The position numbers and the translations under genes were made by a program. Under the pieces are notes generated by a model. It was not told the origin of the DNA, made no database searches, and saw only the letters and a list, made by a program, of their open reading frames with translations. A stretch of DNA of 48,899 nt, from positions 1-48,899 of the forward strand of contig JAFSGH010000086.1 in assembly GCA_017440965.1 (NCBI GenBank). Reading direction: 5' to 3'. The stretch comes from Clostridia bacterium (GTDB lineage Bacteria; Bacillota; Clostridia; Oscillospirales; Acutalibacteraceae). Below are positions 8,679-16,222 of this stretch, one piece after another; position 1 is the stretch's first letter, and the number at the start of each line of letters is the position of its first letter.

Positions 8679-8702
8679 ATATGTATTCACTTAGAAATAA
8701 AC

Positions 8703-8750
8703 AAAAAATCCGAACCCTTTTCCTATTGGGAAAATTTGGTTCGGATTTTT
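8703..8750 (-). terminator. Terminator downstream of tRNA-Leu
   Basis: AAAAAATCCGAACC (8703-8716) pairs with GGTTCGGATTTTT (8738-8750). Read on the minus strand it follows the tRNA gene directly and ends in a T run; it also has a T run on the plus strand, so it may stop transcription both ways. Confidence 0.85.
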
Positions 8751-8756
8751 CTGGTT

Positions 8757-8840
8757 TGGTGCGGGTGACAGGGGTCGAACCTGCATGCTTTTGGCACAAG
8801 AACCTAAATCTTGCGTGTCTGCCAATTCCACCACACCCGC
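8757..8840 (-). tRNA. tRNA-Leu (anticodon UAG)
   Basis: On the minus strand the gene begins GCGGGTG and closes with CACCCGC, giving a 7-bp acceptor stem, followed by discriminator A and an encoded CCA. The D-arm GGAATTGGCAGAC, the anticodon arm CAAGA-TTTAGGT-TCTTG (anticodon TAG, G37) and the T-arm GCAGG-TTCGACC-CCTG(T) are visible. The long variable arm of a class II tRNA lies between anticodon and T-arms. Its 3' end faces the AT-rich mobile island at 3.1-8.7 kb, the usual orientation for tRNA-targeted integration. Confidence 0.97.
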
Positions 8841-8998
8841 GTGTGAATATTGTGACAGTGCGTTTTCCCTTATTGCATAAAGCTGATATAAAGTGAATAC
8901 CTGCGGTTTTTATGAGAAGGATAAGGGGAAAGTGAGAGTTTTTCTTGCACTGACCTAATTGTGAGGATAATTATATAACAAAAAAATATAATAAGCAA

Positions 8999-9030
8999 GG
9001 GGAAACGGTAATTTTGTTTCCCCGATTTTT
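8999..9030 (+). terminator. Terminator-like hairpin
   Basis: GGGGAAAC (8999-9006) pairs with GTTTCCCC (9016-9023), followed by GATTTTT. No plus-strand gene ends just before it. It may serve the minus-strand operon ending at 9133, although the T-rich tract on that side is interrupted. The rest of 8841-9132 shows no gene. Confidence 0.5.
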
Positions 9031-9132
9031 ATTATATAGGAAATTTCCGGCATCTGTGGGCAGCTTGCGAATATCAGTCTGCGGCTCATTTAGCGAGGAA
9101 GGCTGATTGAAGACAAAACAGCTTAAGCTTTC

Positions 9133-9858
9133 TTACGGAATTATAATATTATTTCTTCCGACCTCGAGTAAATAGTCTCCGCTTCTGAGGATCTTTGCTA
9201 TGTCGAAGCCGTCCTCCGGCAGGTGCTTTGTTCTTATTGCGGACACTCCCTCGTGACCGCGGTTCGGGTGATGAAAGTCAGAGCCTGCGGTGATTATGGA
9301 GAAATTCTGCTCCTTTGCATAGACGGAAGCAATGCCCACCTTCGAGTTGTGATTGGGGTGCATATTGAATACCTCTATACCGTCAAGAATTGCAGGAGAG
9401 ACCAATTCCATATCCTCTCTGAAGGGATGAGCCTGAAGAAAGACACTGTCGGGCATCTTATATACCTTTCGGAAGTTTTCTATACCGTAGGGGAGAAGAT
9501 CATATATTTCCTCAAGCATTTTTCTCGTGACACCGTAGATGAGATAATCATTTTCGTTTTCCGAAAAGCGTATCTCAGCGGCAAGCAGCACTCTGATTCC
9601 GATCTCCTTGCCTCTTTTTTCAGCTCTTTCGAAGTTATCAAAGAATCTGTCTATTACCTCATTTTTTGAAAGCCCCTGATATTCATAAACAAAGTGATTT
9701 GCTATCGTTACGGCATCATAGCCCAGCTTTTTATAGGTTTCTGCCATTTCCTCGGGGAGCACCTGACTGCAGGAGCTTGCGGGAGAGGTATGAGCGTGAA
9801 GCTCTGTCTGAAAGGAGTATTCCTTGAGAAGTGATGCTTTTAAGTCTTTTATATTCAT
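9133..9858 (-). CDS. PHP-domain metal-dependent hydrolase
   Basis: 241 residues from the ATG at 9858. A GTG nine bases upstream (9867) is in frame, but AAGGTG, which contains that GTG, is the well-placed ribosome site for the ATG. The PHP metal-site motifs are ordered: HAHT at 21-24, the histidine in IANHF, E near 90 in AAEIRFSE, QAHPFRED, and TAGSDFHH near 195-205. PHP enzymes of this size hydrolyse phosphoesters (for example histidinol phosphatase-like or nucleoside phosphatase-like activity), but the substrate cannot be told. It is the last gene of the seven-gene operon from 17547, about 36 nt after the heparinase-like gene, so it could remove phosphate from or open a pathway intermediate. 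Confidence 0.85.
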   Translation of the reverse strand: MNIKDLKASLLKEYSFQTELHAHTSPASSCSQVLPEEMAETYKKLGYDAVTIANHFVYEYQGLSKNEVIDRFFDNFERAEKRGKEIGIRVLLAAEIRFSENENDYLIYGVTRKMLEEIYDLLPYGIENFRKVYKMPDSVFLQAHPFREDMELVSPAILDGIEVFNMHPNHNSKVGIASVYAKEQNFSIITAGSDFHHPNRGHEGVSAIRTKHLPEDGFDIAKILRSGDYLLEVGRNNIIIP

Positions 9859-9894
9859 TTTTTTCACCTTGGATTTTAATTATTTAACTGAAGA

Positions 9895-11838
9895 TCAGTT
9901 AATTTTACCTGTAATTCTTGTAAGTACATCGAATATGCTCTTTCCGTCTTTTCTGACGGATGAACCGTTTACGATGAAATATTCTCCGTTATTGTCGATC
10001 AGCACGGCAGCATCCGTTACGATACCGTCAAATGTATTAAAGCAATTTCTGTGCATAACACGGTTATCGCTGAGAATATTTATATATATTTTCTTGCCGT
10101 TATATGTGATTTTATAAAAGTCCTCTTCTTCTTCAAATAAAGGAGACTCATTACCGCCAAGGCAAAGAGCGGATATGAATTTTACTCTTCCGAGAGCATC
10201 GGTTTTTCTGCTGAAGGAGCTGAATGTCACCTCTCTGATGTCATTGCCGAGATAGCCGTGCTCCGTTCTTTCTTCTGCCCGGGTGAGCATTCTGAAGCAG
10301 GAGTTATTTTCAGAGTGAAGAAGGAAGCTTGCTTCTCCCTCACGGTATGCCCAGATATCATCATAAATAATTATTATGTCGTCAGCCCATATAAAGTGGC
10401 GAAGATGCTTTCTGAAATGCCTTCCCATAGGACCTGATGCATCCGCACAGACATAACGGTATTTTCCCTCATCGGTAAAATTATACAATTCGCCCTTCGG
10501 TCTTACATGGTGGTGATGGTCATCTGTACACTGACCTTCCCCCTCCCACAGCACCACATTATGAGCCCTTGACTGCACATAATAGTCTCTGTATATATCA
10601 TTACCGTAGGAGCAGCATTGAGAATCGAATATTTCGGGGTTGCCGTTTCTGAAAAATACGAAGTGTGCCGCATCGCAGTGGGCGTGATTCCATGAATCAC
10701 CGCACTTTACAGCAAGAAGCGTGCTGTCCTCATTAAAGGAGTCGCGGAACACCGCCCAGCCGATATTCTCATAGCAGACAGAAAGCTTTTCGGGAACTTT
10801 CTCCGGTAAAAGATAAATGCTTTCAAAATTCATAAGCCTTGAAAGGATACTGATGCTTTCGGAATGTGTGCGGCGGTTGATATAAAAACGCAGTATTCCG
10901 AGATCGGGATATCTTGACAGCATAAACGGAATGCATGTGGAGAACTGAACTGCGTCACCGTCTCCGAAGCCTACAACATAATCATCCCTTGAGGAGGGAT
11001 AGAAGGTATTAACAAAAAATTTCGCCGAGCGTCTTATTATATCCTCATCGTCAAAGGGCGGCTTTCCCGTAACGGCGATATAGGCCGTAGAAAATCTCAG
11101 ATATTCAAAAAGCGCATAGTTATAATAGTTTACGCCTTCATAAAACGCACCGTTGTCAAAGGTCGCAGGCTTCATATTTATCGGATTTCCCTGATAATAA
11201 AACCACTCCTTAAGTCCCTTGCAGGCTTCATCTGCAAGGCTTCTTGTATCAGGCAGATAATCACTCATGGTGATTGCGGCAAGTGCCCCCGAGCTTACGC
11301 AAACGGGCCACCAGTTATGTCCCATCGTATCAAAGCAGTGGATCTTTGTTTCGGGGATTACCCAGTCATCAAACTGTGCTCTTATTCCCAGAGTATATGT
11401 TCTTTGGGCTATGTATTCCTTTTCTTCATCGGTAAATTTATCCGAAAATGCTGCCCAGCCGTAGCTCATACCCGTAAGGAAATTTCCCGTTACAAGCTCA
11501 CCCTTGCCGATAGCACCCTTGCCGTGCCATCTTGAATAGGAGCAGTATTTAAGCATAAGCTCCTTTGCCTTCAGAAAATACTTTTCATCCTGTGTGATTT
11601 CGTAGGCAAAAGCAAGAAGAGACATATTTGCACTGAAAGGACCTGCCGCATTTCCGTAATTTTCGTGCTGTATGGCAAAGCCCTCTCCGTCAACCTGAAC
11701 GCTCTGCTCGTCAAGAGCCTTGGAGCATAGAGCATTATCGGATTGTTTCATTATCTCAGTCAGGAGTGCTTTGCATCTTTCATCCGTACAGCTTTTTATA
11801 AATGATATTTTTTCAGCAGGGAAAAATATGTTTTTCAT
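9895..11838 (-). CDS. Heparinase II/III-like polysaccharide lyase family protein
   Basis: 647 residues without a signal peptide, so probably cytoplasmic. An alpha/alpha-toroid covers about 50-330, with HNWW at 174-177 and YEGVNYYNYAL near 233-243 (Y238 a candidate catalytic tyrosine). The C-terminal beta-sandwich begins near 350 and carries NHAHCDAAHFVFF at 384-396, the signature of the heparinase II/III C-terminal domain (usually HxHxDxxxF). Enzymes of this family cleave uronic-acid-containing glycans by beta-elimination, but many relatives are uncharacterised. Without export it would act on short imported oligosaccharides. It lies 11 nt from the 2-hydroxyacid dehydrogenase and 36 nt from the PHP gene. 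The ribosome site is AAAGGAGATTC before the ATG at 11838. Confidence 0.85.
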   Translation of the reverse strand: MKNIFFPAEKISFIKSCTDERCKALLTEIMKQSDNALCSKALDEQSVQVDGEGFAIQHENYGNAAGPFSANMSLLAFAYEITQDEKYFLKAKELMLKYCSYSRWHGKGAIGKGELVTGNFLTGMSYGWAAFSDKFTDEEKEYIAQRTYTLGIRAQFDDWVIPETKIHCFDTMGHNWWPVCVSSGALAAITMSDYLPDTRSLADEACKGLKEWFYYQGNPINMKPATFDNGAFYEGVNYYNYALFEYLRFSTAYIAVTGKPPFDDEDIIRRSAKFFVNTFYPSSRDDYVVGFGDGDAVQFSTCIPFMLSRYPDLGILRFYINRRTHSESISILSRLMNFESIYLLPEKVPEKLSVCYENIGWAVFRDSFNEDSTLLAVKCGDSWNHAHCDAAHFVFFRNGNPEIFDSQCCSYGNDIYRDYYVQSRAHNVVLWEGEGQCTDDHHHHVRPKGELYNFTDEGKYRYVCADASGPMGRHFRKHLRHFIWADDIIIIYDDIWAYREGEASFLLHSENNSCFRMLTRAEERTEHGYLGNDIREVTFSSFSRKTDALGRVKFISALCLGGNESPLFEEEEDFYKITYNGKKIYINILSDNRVMHRNCFNTFDGIVTDAAVLIDNNGEYFIVNGSSVRKDGKSIFDVLTRITGKIN

Positions 11839-11849
11839 AAGAATCTCCT

Positions 11850-12851
11850 TTATGCCATTGTTTCCAGCATCTTGAGTGTTACTTCATATTCCGTAGCTTT
11901 GCCTGTGATATGCTTTTTATATTCATTCAGCATATATTCTCCCATTCTTCTGACCTCATCACCGTAGCTTCCCGCTATGTGCGGAGTAAGTATGCAGTTT
12001 TTAAGAGTATAGAAGGGGTGTCCCTTTTCGGGAGGCTCAGGGTCGGTCACGTCAAGAATTGCGGTAATGTCCTCTCTTTCGGAAAGCACCCTGCAAAGCT
12101 CCTGTTCAATGACCTGTGCTCCTCTTCCCGTGTTGAGAAAAACGGCATAAGGCCGCATGGAGGAAAAGAGTTTTCCCGTAAGCATACCCTTTGTCTCACT
12201 GTTATTTGCAAGATGATTTGAAACAACAAAGCAGGTTGAAAACAGCTCCTCAAGAGAGCATTTTTCCACTCCGAGAAGGCAAGCACTTGAGTCACTTAAG
12301 AAGGGATCAAAAACCTTTATTTTAAGCGAATAGCTCTTAAGCATTTTTATTACAAGAGAGCCTATCATCCCCGCACCGATGATGCCCACATATTCTCCGA
12401 AGGAGCCGGGATAGCATTCCTTAAGCTGTGATGCTTCTGTGATATCCCCGGTGCTCTGATAACGGGAGGTGGCAAAAAAGCCTTTATTTGCAAGAATTAT
12501 CTGTGCTACGGTATATTCCGCAACGGGAACGGCATTTGCCGCCCAGGCTGAAAAAATCCTGACTCCGGTATTAAGAAAAGGTCTTGCAAAATACTGCACC
12601 GTGCCTGCGGCATAGAAAATACATTTAAGAGAGGGGAAGATGCTTTTTATTTCTTCCTCTGTAAATTCAGGCATACCCCAGGTGGAAAAAATGTATTCCG
12701 TGTCTGAAAACAGCTCTTTTTCCGACAGCACATCCTCTTTTGAGAAAACCTTATCGGTAAGTCCCGATAGGTTGTTCAGCTCTTTAAGAGCAGCTTCAGA
12801 AAACACTCTTCGGGGATTATTCTTTTCATTGCACAAAAATACGGCCTTCAT
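11850..12851 (-). CDS. D-isomer-specific 2-hydroxyacid dehydrogenase family protein
   Basis: 333 residues. The NAD(P)-binding fold is marked by GIIGAGMIG (nucleotide loop 159-164), followed by VFDPF. The catalytic set of the family is present: R243 in NTGRGA, E272 in DPEPPEKG and H291 in LTPHIAG. The enzyme would interconvert a 2-hydroxyacid and a 2-ketoacid, or reduce a related carbonyl. The substrate is unknown; the spacing to neighbours (4 nt to the isomerase, 11 nt to the lyase) says it works on an intermediate of the same pathway. It resembles uncharacterised hydroxyacid dehydrogenases near polysaccharide-use genes more than SerA, since no ACT domain is present. Confidence 0.88.
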   Translation of the reverse strand: MKAVFLCNEKNNPRRVFSEAALKELNNLSGLTDKVFSKEDVLSEKELFSDTEYIFSTWGMPEFTEEEIKSIFPSLKCIFYAAGTVQYFARPFLNTGVRIFSAWAANAVPVAEYTVAQIILANKGFFATSRYQSTGDITEASQLKECYPGSFGEYVGIIGAGMIGSLVIKMLKSYSLKIKVFDPFLSDSSACLLGVEKCSLEELFSTCFVVSNHLANNSETKGMLTGKLFSSMRPYAVFLNTGRGAQVIEQELCRVLSEREDITAILDVTDPEPPEKGHPFYTLKNCILTPHIAGSYGDEVRRMGEYMLNEYKKHITGKATEYEVTLKMLETMA

Positions 12852-12855
12852 AATA

Positions 12856-13596
12856 TCACTCCGCTATTTTTCTGAGGCTCTGAGCCTCTGTTATAAGTGA
12901 ATCAATGCTGTCATCCGGCATAAATTCAAGAAGAAGGACGGTATCCTTTCTGAAATATGAGAGATATTCCTTCCATAAGGGGACTGCGTCAGAAAGAGGA
13001 AATCTTGCATCCTCTGACCAGTTGAAAACATGAACGGCTTTTGTGAAACGGCAAAGAAGCCTTGCATATTTCATATTTTCTTCGGTATCCGTAAACTGAT
13101 TAGGCTGCCAGTACATACGAAAGCAGGGGGAGTTTACTGCTTTCATAAGCTTTATTGCCGCTTCCTTTCTGTCGGTAAATGTACCGTTATGGCATTCCAT
13201 ACAAAGCGTGACCTTATTCTCTTCTGCTATTTCTGCCGCCGTTTTACATATTTCAAAAAGCTTTTTTTCTTCCTCTTCGGTATAATCCTCTGATGCCTTG
13301 TCACCGCACCAGAGTCTTAAAATATCCGTCCCGAGAAGCCTTGCCGCTTCAATATAGCTTATAAGCTCATTTATATCTGTTACTCCGAGACGGAAATATG
13401 TTCCGTAGGAGGAGCAGCAGATGCCTGCCTGCTTCTGATATTCGGCTATCTTAAAAAGCTTTTCTCTGTCAAAGCAGGGGGCGTGAATATCACTGCCCCA
13501 TTCTATATATGAAAGTCCCGCTTTTTTTGCTTCATCAATTATTCTTTCGGGACTGTAGGCTCTGAAGGAAACGGAAACAAGTCCGAGCTTTGTCAT
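12856..13596 (-). CDS. Sugar phosphate isomerase/epimerase-like TIM-barrel protein
   Basis: 246 residues of the xylose-isomerase-like TIM barrel (AP endonuclease 2) superfamily. It starts MTKLGLVSVSFR, then has SYIEWGSDIH (metal-site region), ICCSSYGTYFRLG, LRLWCG, LCMECHNGTFTD (E and H ligand candidates), MYWQPNQF and LLLEFMP. These follow the barrel strands in order. Members isomerise or epimerise sugars, cleave inosose or 3-keto-sugar products, or act in C-deglycosylation. Which one applies here cannot be read from the sequence. It sits 9 nt after the flavoprotein gene and 4 nt before the hydroxyacid dehydrogenase, within the same operon. Confidence 0.85.
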   Translation of the reverse strand: MTKLGLVSVSFRAYSPERIIDEAKKAGLSYIEWGSDIHAPCFDREKLFKIAEYQKQAGICCSSYGTYFRLGVTDINELISYIEAARLLGTDILRLWCGDKASEDYTEEEEKKLFEICKTAAEIAEENKVTLCMECHNGTFTDRKEAAIKLMKAVNSPCFRMYWQPNQFTDTEENMKYARLLCRFTKAVHVFNWSEDARFPLSDAVPLWKEYLSYFRKDTVLLLEFMPDDSIDSLITEAQSLRKIAE

Positions 13597-13605
13597 AATA
13601 TCACC

Positions 13606-15474
13606 TTAATAAATATTTTTATTTTCTCTGTATGTGCGCCAGACGTTTTCAAAGAAGCCGTCCTCATCGGGAATTGGGCGGACGGGTCTCAGACGGATAA
13701 CTATTCTGCCGTCAATATAGCCTGCTTCACGGATAAGCTCTCTTTCCTCTGCGGCAGTGAAGTCCTCTTCATCGGATATATATACCGCACTTCCTCTTGT
13801 TCCGTGATTTGTTTTTCTGAAATCGGCGATGCTTTCAAGCACCGCGTACTGAGTGAGTAGGGCATCCTCGTATTTATATATATCGGTAAGCTCATTCCTG
13901 CCGTTGCAGAAAGCATTTTCGGGGAAGAATGATATTTTTTCTCTTATCTCGGGGATGAGCTTTTCTATTTCCGTCATATTTCTTACGGCGGCGGCAAAGT
14001 CACTCATTTTCTGCTGTACATCGTAAAGAAGCTCCCTTGCGGTGTTCTTGTCCGATAATACCTTTTCGCAAAGTGCCTTATGACGGGCGAGAGCATTACT
14101 AAGCTTTTCCGAAAAGCTGCTTTCGTCGGTGAATACCTCTTCTTTTGCGGAAATAAACTGAGCTGCTCTCAATGAGCCTGCCTGCCCTGCATTAAGAGCA
14201 GAGCCTCCGGGACGGGTGATACCGTGTGTTCCTGCGCTCTCTCCTGCGGCAAAAAGTCCCGTTACCGAGCTTTGCCACCACATATCGACGGCAATTCCGC
14301 CGTTATTATGCTGAGCTGAAAGGCTTATTTCAAGATACTCCTGAGAAATATCCCTGCCCTTGCTTTTATAAAGCTCAATAGCAGGTGTGTTCATTTTATA
14401 AAGCCTTTCGATGGGAGTGCCGAAAAGAGCATCTGCATCGGAAAGATATGAAAAAGCTTCCGGTGAAAGCCTTGTGAAATCTATATTTTCAAGGGAAAAG
14501 GGATTTTTTGTAAAATCAAGATAAACCCTTCTGCCTTTTTTTACGCTTTCGTTATATACGGCAAGATCTATTTTTGACGAGCCGTCAGAGGCTTTTTTTG
14601 AATCAAAGGGCCATTGATAGCCCTTGAGAAAAACGAATGACAGCGCTTCGTATATATCCGAAAAATATTCCTCAAGAAACTCATATTCATTGCCGTTTTT
14701 ATCTACGGAAACAAAGCGGGGGAGCACCTGCATATATGTTCCGGAGACATTCCATTTAGGCGATATGCTTGAAAGCCCGTACTGCCATTCTGTCATATTC
14801 TGAAGAAATGCTCCCGCTTTAAGAGCAAGACCCGTTGAGCCTGTATGTCCGTCGGGATATACCGTGTTCTTATAGATTACGGCGGGGCCTCCGGTTGCAA
14901 GGATTATATTATTGCAACGAAATGCCCTGAAGTCTCCCGTTTTTTTATCAAGGCACAAAAGTCCCGATACGGAATTTCCGTTTTTTAATATTTCAACGGC
15001 AAGCAGATCATCAAAGATCGGAATTGCGAGCTTTTCTGCCTGCCTTTCGAGAGCCTCAGTCATAAATTTTGAAGTAAGCGGACCTGCAGATGTAGCTCTC
15101 ATAAAGGGATCGTGGTCGGTCTTATAGCCTATATATTCACCGTAACGGTTCACGGGAAATGGGACGCCGAGAGAACAGAGATTATTAAAGCATCTGACGG
15201 AAAGAGCTGCTTCGCATAACGCATTATCTCCGTCAACAGCGCCGCCGTTAAAAAGATCCTCTGCCATTCTTCTTACTGAATCGGGAGTGTCTCCCGAAAG
15301 AGTCAGCTTATAATAGGTCTGCTTGTCACTGCCCGTATTTCTTGATGTGCCGCAGTTTTTACCCTCGGTCACGATACATACGGACTTTTCGCACAGCTTT
15401 CTGATTTCATTTGCGGCATTATAGCCTGCCGCACCCGTGCCTATAACAACGGTGTCAAAGGTTAAATGATCCAT
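13606..15474 (-). CDS. Fumarate reductase/succinate dehydrogenase-type FAD flavoprotein
   Basis: 622 residues. The N-terminus has the FAD dinucleotide motif VVIGTGAAG (G12-x-G14-x-x-G17) and a serine/threonine-rich CGTSRNTG loop. The second FAD-contacting block is GLFAAGESAGTHGITRPGGSAL near 440-460, as in the FrdA/SdhA/aspartate oxidase/AprA superfamily. NNGGIAVD before it corresponds to the capping/FAD region. A helical C-terminal extension covers about 480-600. No signal peptide or cytochrome domain is present, so electrons must come from elsewhere. The family reduces C=C bonds next to carbonyls or oxidises amines and alcohols. It lies 10 nt after the SDR and 9 nt before the isomerase. Together with the OYE it suggests redox treatment of an unsaturated substrate (inference). 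Confidence 0.85.
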   Translation of the reverse strand: MDHLTFDTVVIGTGAAGYNAANEIRKLCEKSVCIVTEGKNCGTSRNTGSDKQTYYKLTLSGDTPDSVRRMAEDLFNGGAVDGDNALCEAALSVRCFNNLCSLGVPFPVNRYGEYIGYKTDHDPFMRATSAGPLTSKFMTEALERQAEKLAIPIFDDLLAVEILKNGNSVSGLLCLDKKTGDFRAFRCNNIILATGGPAVIYKNTVYPDGHTGSTGLALKAGAFLQNMTEWQYGLSSISPKWNVSGTYMQVLPRFVSVDKNGNEYEFLEEYFSDIYEALSFVFLKGYQWPFDSKKASDGSSKIDLAVYNESVKKGRRVYLDFTKNPFSLENIDFTRLSPEAFSYLSDADALFGTPIERLYKMNTPAIELYKSKGRDISQEYLEISLSAQHNNGGIAVDMWWQSSVTGLFAAGESAGTHGITRPGGSALNAGQAGSLRAAQFISAKEEVFTDESSFSEKLSNALARHKALCEKVLSDKNTARELLYDVQQKMSDFAAAVRNMTEIEKLIPEIREKISFFPENAFCNGRNELTDIYKYEDALLTQYAVLESIADFRKTNHGTRGSAVYISDEEDFTAAEERELIREAGYIDGRIVIRLRPVRPIPDEDGFFENVWRTYRENKNIY

Positions 15475-15484
15475 AATATTTCCT

Positions 15485-16222
15485 TTACAGTCTTCTTATA
15501 TGAAATCCGCCGTCAACATCAAGTGACTGTCCCGTAACATAGGGGAGAGAGCCGTTGACAAGTGCATATACGGCCTTTGCCACATCCTCGGGCGTTCCCC
15601 ATCTTTTTATGGGAAGAAGTCCGTTTTCGATAAGAGTGTCATATTTTTCCTTTACTTTGCTTGTCATATTCGTTGCAATTATTCCGGGGCGTATCTCGTT
15701 TACGGGAATATTATATTCGGAAAGCCTGTCGGCAAAGAGCTTTGTTATCATTGAGACCCCTGCCTTTGAGATGCAGTATTCGCCTCTTGAAACAGAGCTT
15801 GTATAGGCTGAAATTGAAGAGATGTTGACTATTGCACCCTTATTATCCTCTTCGTTTTTTATCATTTCCTTAGCTACCGCCTGAGTAAGAAAGAGCATTC
15901 CCTTGGTATTTATATCCATAACTCTGTCGAAGCTGTCCTCGGTCATATCGAGAAGATCGCTTCTCTGTAAGGGGGCAACACCCGCAACATTTACAAGTAT
16001 ATCTATTCTGCCGAAGGTGTTTATTGTCGTTGAGGTGAAATTTTCTCTGTCATTTTTGTCGGAGACATTGCCTCTTACATATATGAAATTCTTATCAGGT
16101 AAATTATCAGGGCTTTCTCTTGTGCCCATACCGACAACGGTAATATTATTCTCCGTAAAAAGACGGGCGGTCGCAAGTCCTATACCTGCGGAAACACCTG
16201 ATATCATTGCAATTTTATTCAT
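15485..16222 (-). CDS. SDR-family NAD(P)-dependent oxidoreductase
   Basis: 245 residues from the ATG at 16222. I prefer this to an ATG six codons upstream because CAGGAG is correctly spaced and the start overlaps the stop of the old yellow enzyme as TAATG, which suggests translational coupling. The cofactor loop is SGVSAGIG (G9, G13, G15), NVAG is at 78-81, and the catalytic set is S136, Y149 and K153 (YCISK). PDVDGGFH-type residues (SLDVDGGF) close the protein, as in 3-oxoacyl reductase-like and sugar dehydrogenases. It should oxidise or reduce a hydroxyl/ketone; the substrate is unknown. Confidence 0.9.
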   Translation of the reverse strand: MNKIAMISGVSAGIGLATARLFTENNITVVGMGTRESPDNLPDKNFIYVRGNVSDKNDRENFTSTTINTFGRIDILVNVAGVAPLQRSDLLDMTEDSFDRVMDINTKGMLFLTQAVAKEMIKNEEDNKGAIVNISSISAYTSSVSRGEYCISKAGVSMITKLFADRLSEYNIPVNEIRPGIIATNMTSKVKEKYDTLIENGLLPIKRWGTPEDVAKAVYALVNGSLPYVTGQSLDVDGGFHIRRL

